Assembly: GCF_029223195.1 (NCBI RefSeq)
Contig: NZ_JARHUF010000013.1
Span: forward strand, 1-64,000
Length of the DNA stretch: 64,000 nt
Direction of reading: 5' to 3'
Origin: Vibrio sp. CAU 1672
Lineage (GTDB): Bacteria; Pseudomonadota; Gammaproteobacteria; Enterobacterales; Vibrionaceae
Both the position numbers and the translations under genes were made by a program. A model generated the notes under the pieces. It ran no database searches and had not been told where the DNA came from. It saw nothing but the letters and a program-made list of their open reading frames with translations. Of the stretch, positions 16,593 through 25,182 are shown one piece after another (positions within the stretch are counted from its first letter, which is position 1; every line of letters begins with the position of its first letter).

Positions 16593-18116
16593 ATGGAGTA
16601 TAGGATTCAAACCGTTGCGGTTATCGGCGCCGGTACCATGGGTGCCGGCATCGCGCAAGTGGCGGCACAGTCCGGTTACCAGGTTGTGCTGTTTGATGTG
16701 CAGCCAGGTAAGGCCGCCCAGACCAAAGATGACATCGCCGTGCGAATGGAAAAACGCGTGGCCAGGGGCAAAATGACCCGTGACGCCCAACAGGCGCTGC
16801 TCGGGGCATTGCATTGTTCTGATGCACTCGGCGATGTGGCTGGGGCCGATTTGGTCATTGAAGCGATAGTGGAAGATTTGGCGATAAAACAGAGCTTATT
16901 CCGCGATCTGGAGGCGATTTGCCGTGATGACTGCCTGCTTGCAACTAATACCTCGTCTATCTCGGTGACCTCAATTGCAAGTGCGCTGGCCAGGCCAGAA
17001 CGATTCGTTGGCCTGCACTTTTTCAATCCGGCCCCATTAATGAAGTTGGTTGAAGTGGTGCGCGGCATCGCTACCGCTGCGAGTGTGAGCGAAGCGGCGC
17101 AGGCGTGGGCGCAGTCGTGTGATAAACACGCGGTGGTGACCCGTTCCATCCCGGGCTTTATTGTCAACCGGGTGGCCCGGCCGTTTTATGCGGAAGGGCT
17201 GCGTGCCCTGGAAACCAGCGTGGCAGAGGTGCAGGACATTGACCACCTGATCACCCAGGCCGGTCAGTTTAACATGGGGCCATTTGAACTGATGGATTTG
17301 ATTGGTCACGATGTTAACTATGCGGTCACCAAAAGTGTCTATGATGCATACTATCAGGATAAACGCTTCCTGCCTTCGTTGACTCAGAAAGAGCTGGTGG
17401 AAGCCGGCTACTTAGGCCGCAAGTCCGGGCGAGGCTTTTACAGCTACGCTGATGCCGCGACCAGGCCTGCCGTTAATCTCGCCAGCAAGCGGGCACTGCC
17501 GCAAGATCTGCCTGTTTCGTTGCATGGTGACTGGCGTGTTACGCCGAGCCTGCCTGAACTGGTCGGGCTGACCACCAGCGCCGGGGATGACGGCGACGCG
17601 CCGTTCAACCAGCCACACCTCAATATCGACGGTACTTATGTCTTGCTTACTTTTGGCATGACAGCATCCGACCTGTCGGCACAGCTGGACCGCCCTGTGG
17701 TGGTGTTTGACTACTGCCAGGACTATGGCAGCAGTGAGGTGATCGCGATTGCACCGGCGCTGCAGAACTCACAGGCAAATACCGACGCGGTGATCGCTTA
17801 CTTCCAGTCAAAAGGCAAACAGGTGCTGGTGCTGGATGATTATCCGGGGCTTATTCTCTGGCGTACCTGGACCATGCTGATCAACGAAGCGCTGGATCTG
17901 GTGAACCAGAACGGTGCCTCTACAGCCGACGTGGACGTGGCGATGAAAAGTGGCGTCAACTACCCGCTGGGCCCGATTGAACAGGGAGGGCGCTTAGGCT
18001 GGCCGCGGCTGTTAGACACCTTAACCCACCTGCAGGCGTTTTACGGCGAAGAGCGTTATCGTCCGTCGCCGCTGCTGCGCCGTTTTGCCATTCAATATCA
18101 ACGAGGTGAGCTATGA
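16593..18116 (+). CDS. paaH: 3-hydroxyadipyl-CoA dehydrogenase
   Basis: A 507-residue NAD-dependent 3-hydroxyacyl-CoA dehydrogenase. The N-terminal Rossmann motif is AVIGAGTMGAGIAQVAA; NTSSISVTSIA and GLHFFNPAPLMKLVEVV are the usual catalytic-domain segments. Two copies of the C-terminal 3HCDH domain are present (around FIVNRVARPFYAEGLRALE and WTMLINEALDLVNQNGAST), as in other PaaH proteins. It oxidises 3-hydroxyadipyl-CoA to 3-oxoadipyl-CoA. It overlaps paaI by 4 bases. Confidence 0.97.
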   Translation: MEYRIQTVAVIGAGTMGAGIAQVAAQSGYQVVLFDVQPGKAAQTKDDIAVRMEKRVARGKMTRDAQQALLGALHCSDALGDVAGADLVIEAIVEDLAIKQSLFRDLEAICRDDCLLATNTSSISVTSIASALARPERFVGLHFFNPAPLMKLVEVVRGIATAASVSEAAQAWAQSCDKHAVVTRSIPGFIVNRVARPFYAEGLRALETSVAEVQDIDHLITQAGQFNMGPFELMDLIGHDVNYAVTKSVYDAYYQDKRFLPSLTQKELVEAGYLGRKSGRGFYSYADAATRPAVNLASKRALPQDLPVSLHGDWRVTPSLPELVGLTTSAGDDGDAPFNQPHLNIDGTYVLLTFGMTASDLSAQLDRPVVVFDYCQDYGSSEVIAIAPALQNSQANTDAVIAYFQSKGKQVLVLDDYPGLILWRTWTMLINEALDLVNQNGASTADVDVAMKSGVNYPLGPIEQGGRLGWPRLLDTLTHLQAFYGEERYRPSPLLRRFAIQYQRGEL

Positions 18117-18583
18117 CACTATCTGACCCAACGCCCGTCTGTGAACACGATCCGGACAAAGTCGTCGCACAACAAGCCGTTGCGGCCATGCTGGAGAATG
18201 ACTTCTGCACCAAATCAATGGGAATGGAAGTGGTCGACGTGGCAAAGGGGCTGGCCACGGTATCAATGCGGGTCACCCAAACAATGCTGAACGGCCACAA
18301 CACCTGCCACGGCGGTATGTTGTTTGCGCTTGGTGACACCGCTTTTGCCTTTGCCTGCAACAGCGAAAACCTTGCCGCTGTCGCGTCAGGGTGCAGCATC
18401 GAGTACATCCGGCCGGCATTTGAGCATGACGTGTTAACGGCCTTTGCCAGTGTGAAATCTCAAGGAAGGCTGACGGGTACCTACGACGTAGAAATCGTCA
18501 ACCAGAATCAAAAGTTAGTCGCGCTGTTTCGGGGTAAATCACACCGAATTGGCACAAAACTAGTAGAGGAGAACAGTCAGTGA
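18113..18583 (+). CDS. paaI: Phenylacetyl-CoA thioesterase, hotdog fold
   Basis: A 156-residue PaaI-type hotdog thioesterase. The active-site segment NTCHGGMLFALGDTAFA carries the conserved Asn, HGG and Asp residues. It rescues CoA by hydrolysing stalled hydroxylated or ring-modified CoA intermediates. Both ends overlap neighbours by 4 bases (ATGA with paaH, GTGA with paaJ), indicating translational coupling. Confidence 0.96.
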   Translation: MTLSDPTPVCEHDPDKVVAQQAVAAMLENDFCTKSMGMEVVDVAKGLATVSMRVTQTMLNGHNTCHGGMLFALGDTAFAFACNSENLAAVASGCSIEYIRPAFEHDVLTAFASVKSQGRLTGTYDVEIVNQNQKLVALFRGKSHRIGTKLVEENSQ

Positions 18584-19785
18584 CTAATGCATATATTTGT
18601 GACGGCGTAAGGACACCGATCGGCAGGTTTGGCGGTGCACTTTCAGCTGTGCGTGCCGATGACCTTGGCGCGATCCCTCTTAAAGCGTTAATGGAGCGCC
18701 ACCCGACGCTAGACTGGTCAGCGATAGATGATGTGATCTTAGGCTGTGCTAACCAGGCTGGTGAGGACAATCGTGATGTGGCGCGGATGTCTCTGTTGCT
18801 GGCCGGTCTGCCAACCGGCGTGTCGGGCACAACCATCAACCGATTATGTGGCTCCGGGATGGATGCCATCAGCCATGCGGCGCGCTCGATTAAAGCGGGT
18901 GAGGCCCAGCTGATGGTGGCTGGTGGGGTGGAATCGATGTCGCGTGCTCCTTACGTGGTCAACAAGCCGACCAGCGCGTTTGACAGAAACAGCCAGATGT
19001 TTGATACCACCATCGGCTGGCGATTTATTAACCCTGTTATGCAACAGCAGTTTGGCACCGATTCAATGCCTGAAACGGCGGAAAATGTGGCCAGCCGTTT
19101 TGCCATCAGCCGCGAAGATCAGGACGCGTTTGCCCTGCGCAGCCAGCAGAAAACCCAGTCGGCTAAAGAGAAGGGCGTACTGGCACAAGAGATCGTGCCG
19201 GTGACGATCCCGCAGCGTAAAGGTGAGCCGTTACTGGTCTGCGAAGATGAGCATCCCCGTCCGCAAACCACCCTGGCGCAATTGGCTGGACTGAAAACAC
19301 CGTTTGCGGAAAATGGCTCCGTGACGGCGGGAAATTCATCAGGAGTCAATGATGGAGCGGCCGCAGTACTGGTGGCGAGTGAAGAAGCAGTACAACGTTT
19401 TGATTTAAAACCGAAAGCAAAAGTGCTGGCGACGGCTACCGTTGGGGTAGAGCCTGCGGTTATGGGTATCGGCCCGGCACCGGCAGCGAAAAAAGTGCTG
19501 GAAATAACAGGTTTATCAATTAATGATATGGATGTTATTGAGCTGAATGAAGCATTTGCATCACAAGCGTTGGCCGTTTTGCGTGAACTGGGTGTACCGG
19601 ACGATGCGGAACACGTCAACCCTAACGGCGGTGCAATTGCGCTTGGCCATCCGCTGGGAATGAGCGGGGCAAGGATCGTAATGGCAGCCTGTAACGAGCT
19701 GAAACGCAGACAAGGAAGATACGCTTTGTGCTGTATGTGTGTCGGCGTAGGGCAAGGAATCGCAATGATCATCGAGAACGTCTGA
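18580..19785 (+). CDS. paaJ: 3-oxoadipyl-CoA/3-oxo-5,6-dehydrosuberyl-CoA thiolase
   Basis: A 401-residue thiolase. Cys90 in NRLCGSGMDAIS is the acylated nucleophile, GGAIALGHPLGMSGAR supplies the catalytic His, and CMCVGVGQG supplies the second Cys. It releases acetyl-CoA twice in the pathway, finally leaving succinyl-CoA. The start is GTG, coupled to the paaI stop, with agagga upstream. Confidence 0.96.
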   Translation: MTNAYICDGVRTPIGRFGGALSAVRADDLGAIPLKALMERHPTLDWSAIDDVILGCANQAGEDNRDVARMSLLLAGLPTGVSGTTINRLCGSGMDAISHAARSIKAGEAQLMVAGGVESMSRAPYVVNKPTSAFDRNSQMFDTTIGWRFINPVMQQQFGTDSMPETAENVASRFAISREDQDAFALRSQQKTQSAKEKGVLAQEIVPVTIPQRKGEPLLVCEDEHPRPQTTLAQLAGLKTPFAENGSVTAGNSSGVNDGAAAVLVASEEAVQRFDLKPKAKVLATATVGVEPAVMGIGPAPAAKKVLEITGLSINDMDVIELNEAFASQALAVLRELGVPDDAEHVNPNGGAIALGHPLGMSGARIVMAACNELKRRQGRYALCCMCVGVGQGIAMIIENV

Positions 19786-19856
19786 GATTAAAACAAACAG
19801 AAAAGACGTTTCTAGTCAGCCAACAGAGATAAAAGGACTTATTAGGAGAAAGAGTC

Positions 19857-21158
19857 ATGATTAAGTACTCAAACACGCTTGAGGCCATTGAAACCGCTTC
19901 CGTTGAAGAACTAAAGGAACTGCAGTTCCGGCGCATGAAGTGGACACTGGAGCACGCGTATAAGAACTCGCCGATGTACACCAAAAAGTTTGATGAAGCA
20001 GGGGTGCACCCGTCAGACTTTAAATGTCTCGAAGACATCAAAAAATTCCCTTACACCACCAAACAGGATTTGAGAGAACACTACCCGTTTGATTCGTTCG
20101 CCGTACCGATGGAAGAGGTGGCCCGTGTGCATGCTTCTTCCGGCACCACAGGTAAACCGACGGTGGTGGGTTATACCCAAAACGATATTGATACCTGGGC
20201 CAATATTGTCGCCCGCTCTATACGCGCAGCCGGCGGCAGCGCCAAAGACATCATTCATATTGCCTACGGATACGGCCTGTTCACCGGTGGCTTAGGCGCC
20301 CATTACGGCGCTGAAAGGCTGGGGGCGACCGTGATCCCGATGTCGGGTGGACAAACAGAGAAACAAGTTCAGCTGATCGAACATTTTAAACCGTCGATTA
20401 TTATGGTCACGCCGTCATACTGTCTGAACCTGTTGGACAAACTGGAAGAGCACTACGGTGGTGATGCGTCCGGTTGTTCACTGAAAGTGGGTATTTTCGG
20501 CGCTGAGCCATGGTCGAACGAAATGCGCAAAGAGATCGAACAGCGTCTGGGCATCGTAGCGGTTGATATCTATGGCTTGTCTGAAGTGATGGGGCCGGGG
20601 GTGGCAATGGAGTGTGCCGAAACCAAAGATGGCCCAACCATCTGGGAAGACCATTTCTATCCGGAAATCATTGATCCGCTCAGCGGGGAGGTGATGCCTG
20701 ACGGTGAGCATGGAGAACTGGTCTTTACCTCGTTAACCAAAGAAGCCATGCCGGTGATTCGTTACCGGACGCGCGATCTGACCCGTCTTCTGCCGGGGAC
20801 GGCACGAACCATGCGCCGGATGGACAAAATCACCGGTCGTAGTGACGACATGCTGATTATCCGCGGGGTTAACGTGTTTCCTTCGCAGATTGAAGAGCAA
20901 ATTCTGCAAATCGAACAGCTTAGCCCTCATTATCAGCTGGAAGTGATTCGTAAAGGCAACTTAGATCATTTGGTGGTTTTGCTTGAGCCAAAAGACAACG
21001 CCTATCTGGATCAGGCCGACGTCATTACCAAGCGCCTGCAACATCAAATCAAGTCGATGATCGGGATTTCCACCACCATAGAGCTGCTGCCGGTGAATGG
21101 GATTCCCCGTTCAGAAGGAAAGGCGGTTCGCGTGCGCGATCTGCGTCCCAAACTCTAA
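19857..21158 (+). CDS. paaK: Phenylacetate-CoA ligase
   Basis: A 433-residue AMP-forming ligase of the PaaK class. HASSGTTGKPTVVGYT is the ATP/AMP-binding loop, VDIYGLSEVMGPGVA is the adenylate-binding motif, and SDDMLIIRGVNVFPSQIEE is the hinge and C-terminal segment. It activates phenylacetate to phenylacetyl-CoA, the first step and the inducer-forming step of the pathway. A 71-base gap follows paaJ, and ggaga precedes the start. Confidence 0.98.
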   Translation: MIKYSNTLEAIETASVEELKELQFRRMKWTLEHAYKNSPMYTKKFDEAGVHPSDFKCLEDIKKFPYTTKQDLREHYPFDSFAVPMEEVARVHASSGTTGKPTVVGYTQNDIDTWANIVARSIRAAGGSAKDIIHIAYGYGLFTGGLGAHYGAERLGATVIPMSGGQTEKQVQLIEHFKPSIIMVTPSYCLNLLDKLEEHYGGDASGCSLKVGIFGAEPWSNEMRKEIEQRLGIVAVDIYGLSEVMGPGVAMECAETKDGPTIWEDHFYPEIIDPLSGEVMPDGEHGELVFTSLTKEAMPVIRYRTRDLTRLLPGTARTMRRMDKITGRSDDMLIIRGVNVFPSQIEEQILQIEQLSPHYQLEVIRKGNLDHLVVLLEPKDNAYLDQADVITKRLQHQIKSMIGISTTIELLPVNGIPRSEGKAVRVRDLRPKL

Positions 21159-21173
21159 GCGCCTGAAATGCTG

Positions 21174-21199
21174 CTCCCGAGAAAGGTCTGGCTCGGGAG
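21174..21199 (+). terminator. Stem-loop between paaK and paaX, possible attenuating terminator
   Basis: An 8-bp perfect stem (ctcccgag/ctcgggag) with a 10-base loop lies between paaK and paaX. No proper T-run follows, so it may be a processing site or a partial terminator that lowers paaXY expression and may not be a full stop. Confidence 0.4.
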
Positions 21200-21289
21200 T
21201 GGTATAAAAACCACAATTGTGAATAATACAAAGATAAGTCGGGTAACGGAATGGGTTTCAGCACGCCTGAAACCAAACACGGAGTTATT

Positions 21290-22213
21290 TTGAATCAAGA
21301 ATTTGAGTCCTTTTACGATGCAATGGCCGGTCATCAGTCCATCAGTGGCACGTCGTTGATTGTGTCTTACTACGGTGATTATTTGTGGACCTGTGGTGGC
21401 GGTATTTGGCTTGGCAGTCTGATCCAGGCCATGGAGACTCTGGGCCTGAATCAGCGGGTGGTGCGCTCGTCGGTGTTCCGGCTCAATAAAGACGGATGGC
21501 TGACGATCAAAAAGGTGGGCAGAAAAAGCTACTATTATCTGGAACCGGCCAGATACAACGAAATGCTGAATGCTAACAAGAAAATCTACCATTCTGAGCC
21601 CACCGCCTGGAACAAGCGCTGGAACATTATTCATACCTCGTTAGGCCCGACCAATAGCAGTAAAGACAAAGTGCGCTATCTGCAACACAAAGGCTTTGGT
21701 TTGTTCGATAAGGACTTTTTTGTTCAACCCGACCTGCAGCAGTTAACACCGGAAATCAAGCAAGAAATCTGTGAAAATATTCCCAGTGCCAAGATATTTC
21801 AACAAGCGGAGTTGTATTCTGAGCATAGCGATGCGCTGAGAAATATCGTCAGTCAGTCATGGGATATCACGCGTATCGAAGAGGACTATCAACAGTTTTC
21901 CGCGCTGTTTTCACCCGTATGGAACACCCTGAAAGGGATGGAGGACGATGCCATTACTCCGGTGGACGCGTTCAAGCTGCGTTTGCTTGTGATCCATTTT
22001 TACCGACGAATCATCGTTAAAGACCCTTATTTACCCGCGGAGCTGCTGCCCAGGGAATGGCCCAGACAGGCCGCCGAGCAGCTTACGGTCAATATTTACC
22101 GAAAAGTGCACGCGAAAGCGCTGGAGTACCTCATCGAAAACAGCGAAACACCAAGCGGAACCCTGCCGCTGCCGTCACCCAACTACTACATTCGTTTTGG
22201 CGGCCTGAGCTAG
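21290..22213 (+). CDS. paaX: Phenylacetate operon transcriptional repressor PaaX (TTG start)
   Basis: About 307 residues. GTSLIVSYYGDYLWTCGGGI and VVRSSVFRLNKDGWLTIKKV form the N-terminal winged-helix region typical of PaaX. The TTG at 21290 is preferred: ggag lies 5 bases upstream, and the resulting N-terminus (NQEFESFYDAMAGHQSISG) aligns in length with E. coli PaaX as I recall it. An in-frame ATG at 21251 would add 13 residues and has a weaker site. PaaX represses paa promoters and is released by phenylacetyl-CoA. Candidate operators are noted before paaA and paaZ. Confidence 0.93.
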   Translation: MNQEFESFYDAMAGHQSISGTSLIVSYYGDYLWTCGGGIWLGSLIQAMETLGLNQRVVRSSVFRLNKDGWLTIKKVGRKSYYYLEPARYNEMLNANKKIYHSEPTAWNKRWNIIHTSLGPTNSSKDKVRYLQHKGFGLFDKDFFVQPDLQQLTPEIKQEICENIPSAKIFQQAELYSEHSDALRNIVSQSWDITRIEEDYQQFSALFSPVWNTLKGMEDDAITPVDAFKLRLLVIHFYRRIIVKDPYLPAELLPREWPRQAAEQLTVNIYRKVHAKALEYLIENSETPSGTLPLPSPNYYIRFGGLS

Positions 22214-22240
22214 CGTGGACTTTGTGACAAGGAATGCACA

Positions 22241-22840
22241 ATGCCCATATACCAATTTGCCAATCTTATTCCGGTGGTCCATCCCTCGGCGTTTATTCAT
22301 CCGAGCGCTGAGATCATTGGCGATGTCATCATTGAACAAAACGTTTACATCGGCCCCCTTGCGGTGCTGAGAGGTGACTTTGGTCGCCTTATCGTCAAGC
22401 AGGGAGCTAACGTCCAGGACAACTGTGTGATGCACGGATTTCCGGGTAAGGAGACGATACTGGAAGCAAATGTCCACGTTGGCCATGGTGCGATCATCCA
22501 TGGTTGTTATGTTGGTGAAAACACCCTGGTCGGCATGAACGCGGTGGTGATGGATCTGGCCCGGATCGGCAAAGAGTCGATCATCGGTGCCAACAGTTTT
22601 GTCAAAACCCGCAGCGATTACCCGCCACGAAGTATGATTCTCGGCAGCCCGGCAAGGCGTACCCGCGATGTGACTGATGATGAGCTGCGCTGGAAGGAAA
22701 ATGGCACTGCCATGTACCAGAGGCTGGCCGAGCGCTGTCACAGTGAGTTAAAGCTGGTTGAGCCCCTCTGTGAGGTTGAGCCCGGCAGGCCACAGGTGTC
22801 GTGGGAGAAACCGCACGTTCCCAAAGCGGAAACCGTATGA
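22241..22840 (+). CDS. paaY: Phenylacetate degradation protein PaaY, hexapeptide-repeat/gamma-carbonic-anhydrase-like
   Basis: A 199-residue left-handed beta-helix protein built of hexapeptide repeats (VIIEQNVYIGPLAVLRGDFG through VGHGAIIHGCYVGEN). It resembles gamma-class carbonic anhydrases and CaiE. Family studies assign PaaY a thioesterase role that removes blocked CoA adducts in phenylacetate catabolism. It lies 27 bases after paaX, as in E. coli, and closes the island. Confidence 0.94.
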   Translation: MPIYQFANLIPVVHPSAFIHPSAEIIGDVIIEQNVYIGPLAVLRGDFGRLIVKQGANVQDNCVMHGFPGKETILEANVHVGHGAIIHGCYVGENTLVGMNAVVMDLARIGKESIIGANSFVKTRSDYPPRSMILGSPARRTRDVTDDELRWKENGTAMYQRLAERCHSELKLVEPLCEVEPGRPQVSWEKPHVPKAETV

Positions 22841-23228
22841 GCGGATTGCGCTGATGATGCCGAACAGGCCTGGTTGGTTTCTGTCGAACCACTTTTTGCC
22901 ATCAGGCGCTGGCAAACCCTGCGGCGGTAGGTGAACCGTCCTTACCCAAGGTAGCATGTCGGCTCCTGAGCTATGGCAGTTTTTCCAGTTCAAAAGAGGC
23001 GACAAAGGTAAAAAGCATTGGCAAGAAGTGTTGGCAAAATATGCGCTTGATTGAGAGTGTGCCAGTCAGCATTTAAATCCGGCTGGCAGAGGGCGCTTAA
23101 CAGGTGCAGCTTTTTATACAATAAGGCAAACCGTGATGTTGAATGAGCAGTAAGGTTTTTTACTGTGGGGTAATCTCGGTTTGCCATCTGAAATCAGGTT
23201 AACGGGGATAACAAGGGGGAATGGACAG
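22841..23228. other. Intergenic stretch after paaY with no supported gene
   Basis: Frames crossing this region on the minus strand run out of paaY antisense and do not look like proteins. No terminator with a T-run was found directly after paaY. A small hairpin (cagtaa/ttactg) lies near 23131-23148. I see nothing else here. Confidence 0.5.
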
Positions 23229-23471
23229 CTAGTAATGTTCACAGTGATCCTGGCACTGCTCTATGAATCTGGATAGCACGGTATAGTCATTATGTTGTAA
23301 CTCGATCTGCTCGCTGTAGCCCAGGTGGACCGTGTTACAGCAGTCATCAAGTCTGATGTGGCTTAAATAAGCACGGGCGTTAATGGTGTGGTTGCAGAAG
23401 CAAAGGTATTGGTGCCGGAACACAATGATCATTTCTGATTCTGTAAGGTATGCGTGATTATTCATTGTCAT
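23229..23471 (-). CDS. Hypothetical protein of 80 residues
   Basis: A frame starting MTMNNHAYLTESEMIIVFRH with several Cys and His residues (CFCNH, DDCCN, CQDHC). The composition looks protein-like and the sequence is not antisense to any gene. The ribosome-binding site is weak, and a second ATG two codons later is equally possible. I do not recognise the family; the Cys/His content could bind a metal, but that is speculation. Confidence 0.4.
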   Translation of the reverse strand: MTMNNHAYLTESEMIIVFRHQYLCFCNHTINARAYLSHIRLDDCCNTVHLGYSEQIELQHNDYTVLSRFIEQCQDHCEHY

Positions 23472-23747
23472 AGCGATACTAAGTCCATGTAGCTTTATGG
23501 GGATGTATTATGTTTGTGATTGTTATAGAAAAAGTGTAGATGACATTTTAATGACAATCTGAATAAACGTATGAAATGTGATCATTGTTGGAAATTATTT
23601 CGACCAAAAAAAATGAGTTTAAGAATGATTCTGAATACGCGGATTTGGGGGGCAGCGATGCTTCTGAAGATGGCGAAAAGCAACGATGAGAACAAGCGTG
23701 TCACCACAGTTTAAACCGGGTGAGATACGCTGAAAAATGGTACGAGG

Positions 23748-24761
23748 TTAACCGGAGCCCGAGTGCTTCTTTAGCCGCTTTTCCAGTTCCGCAATTTTGC
23801 TGGTCAATGAATGATGTCTTTTACGGTAAGGTGTGGGTTTTCTTCCCTTCTTGCCCTGCGAAACCTGCTCTTTTGCAATTATCTCTGCTTTACTGGCTTC
23901 TAACCGGGCTAACTGTTGGCGCATTTGGCGCAGGTCGCGCTGAATTGTTTGCTGCGGATTCAATGGTTTTCGGCCAATTTTAGTTTTCGGTGCGGTTTGG
24001 CGATGTTTTATCCATAGCTGTTCCGGACTTAACGGTATCAGTTGTTTTTCCATACAGGCCGCGGATAGCTTTTTATAATCGTCAATCACGGCCTGCTCTG
24101 CGCGTACGACCGCGACGGGCAGTGGTAACTCGGGGCGGCCAACTTTTGGCTGTGCGGTGCGCTTGTAAACCATCCCTAAACGATGATTAAGGATCGCCAA
24201 CAAGGCTAAACGTAGTAGCCGGCGCAATTGTGGCACGTCGGGCGAAAACGTTACTGATCCGGCCTGGCGTTCAATCCAGAGTGCAAACGCATACAAGACC
24301 GGCGTTTGTATGGCCAGGGGCTGATAGCTCAGCGTCACTAGCTGCTGTCGGACGGTCTCATAATCCGCGTGTAAAAAACAATCTTCCCGAAACGGCTCAC
24401 CGTTACGGTGGATGAATATCAGTTGATAGGTTTGCGCCAATTGAGCCACTTTCGCGCCGATTGCTGTTGACTTAGCCGTTAACTGTTCTGTTGGCGTGTG
24501 GTGCCGTTGTATCGACAGCAATTGATTATCGACACTCGACCACAGACGATATTCCTCTGCGGCGGCCAGAACCAACTGCGCTACGTCAGCCCGGGATTCC
24601 GGGCTTAAAGCCGGGAACTGCCTGGTGAGCTCTTCGTTGAATTCCTGACGTAAGCTAACCAAGGCGTCATAACTCTTGGCGACGTGCTGTTCACAATTAT
24701 CCATAGGATCGCGTTTTGGCCGTCCCGGCTTTCTGGTTGGCAGCTGAGTTCGATTTCCCAT
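23748..24761 (-). CDS. Unknown basic protein with four GRP/GRK hook-like motifs and C-terminal coiled coil
   Basis: A 337-residue protein when started at the ATG reading down from 24761, one base after the stop of the cold-shock-like gene. A longer frame back to 24821 would overlap that gene and is not favoured. Four short basic Gly-Arg motifs resembling AT-hooks are spread along it: KPGRPKR (11-17), KVGRPEL (206-212), KIGRKPL (261-267) and KKGRKPT (304-310). The middle (about 25-200) is helical, and residues about 270-330 are strongly charged and likely coiled coil. It may be a nucleic-acid-binding, chromatin-like protein. No family is recognised, and there is no signal peptide or membrane segment. 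Confidence 0.7.
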   Translation of the reverse strand: MGNRTQLPTRKPGRPKRDPMDNCEQHVAKSYDALVSLRQEFNEELTRQFPALSPESRADVAQLVLAAAEEYRLWSSVDNQLLSIQRHHTPTEQLTAKSTAIGAKVAQLAQTYQLIFIHRNGEPFREDCFLHADYETVRQQLVTLSYQPLAIQTPVLYAFALWIERQAGSVTFSPDVPQLRRLLRLALLAILNHRLGMVYKRTAQPKVGRPELPLPVAVVRAEQAVIDDYKKLSAACMEKQLIPLSPEQLWIKHRQTAPKTKIGRKPLNPQQTIQRDLRQMRQQLARLEASKAEIIAKEQVSQGKKGRKPTPYRKRHHSLTSKIAELEKRLKKHSGSG

Positions 24762-24762
24762 T

Positions 24763-24972
24763 TCAGAGCGGCACCAACTGACATGCACGGTACCCGCCGT
24801 CTTGCTGACGTTCAATCTCAATATACACCCGTTGTCCCGGGGTTAAATCAAGTTGTGGATTCGCCAGCAGAGTGGCATCGATCAAGACATCGATCGGGAC
24901 AACATCGGGTATGGCAAAGCCAAACCCTTTGTCTTTATTGAACCAGGAAACTTTCGCTTTAAGGCCTGTCAT
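24763..24972 (-). CDS. Divergent cold-shock-domain protein
   Basis: A 69-residue protein with the size and layout of bacterial cold-shock proteins. The RNP1-type motif KGFGFA is intact after VSWFNKD. The second nucleic-acid-binding motif, usually DVFVH, has become DVLIDATLL, so two residues that normally contact bases are lost. It may bind RNA or DNA with altered preference or act as a partner domain. The A-rich leader lacks a ribosome-binding site. The next gene follows after 1 base, so the pair is almost certainly co-translated. Confidence 0.75.
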   Translation of the reverse strand: MTGLKAKVSWFNKDKGFGFAIPDVVPIDVLIDATLLANPQLDLTPGQRVYIEIERQQDGGYRACQLVPL

Positions 24973-25062
24973 AAAAGGTTTTTTTTGAATTAATAAGTAA
25001 TAAATTAAATAGCAGAAAAACCGGAGTCAATCCACGAATTTTCCTTTTAACCCGGTATAAAT

Positions 25063-25086
25063 CTGATCTTAAGCAAATATGATCAG
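25063..25086. promoter_or_regulatory. Dyad in the region between the cold-shock-like gene and the RND operon
   Basis: ctgatc and gatcag form a 6-bp inverted repeat with 12 bases between the arms. It lies about 100 bases upstream of the TolC-type gene, where an operator for a TetR- or MarR-type efflux regulator would be expected. No such regulator gene is adjacent. The arms are short, so chance occurrence is quite possible. Confidence 0.25.
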
Positions 25087-25182
25087 GCCTTTCTATTTGT
25101 CCAAATGTCGATTTTCGATAAAAAGCGCCCATCAGATCACAGGTAATCGCGTCATTACTGTGCAAACCAATAGGCAAATATT

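Noticed and set aside
15939-16814. 291-codon minus-strand ORF across paaG/paaH
   Set aside because: Antisense to two well-supported genes; His/Arg-rich shadow composition.
22748-23005. Minus-strand ORF across the paaY end
   Set aside because: Overlaps paaY antisense and reads as low-likelihood protein sequence.
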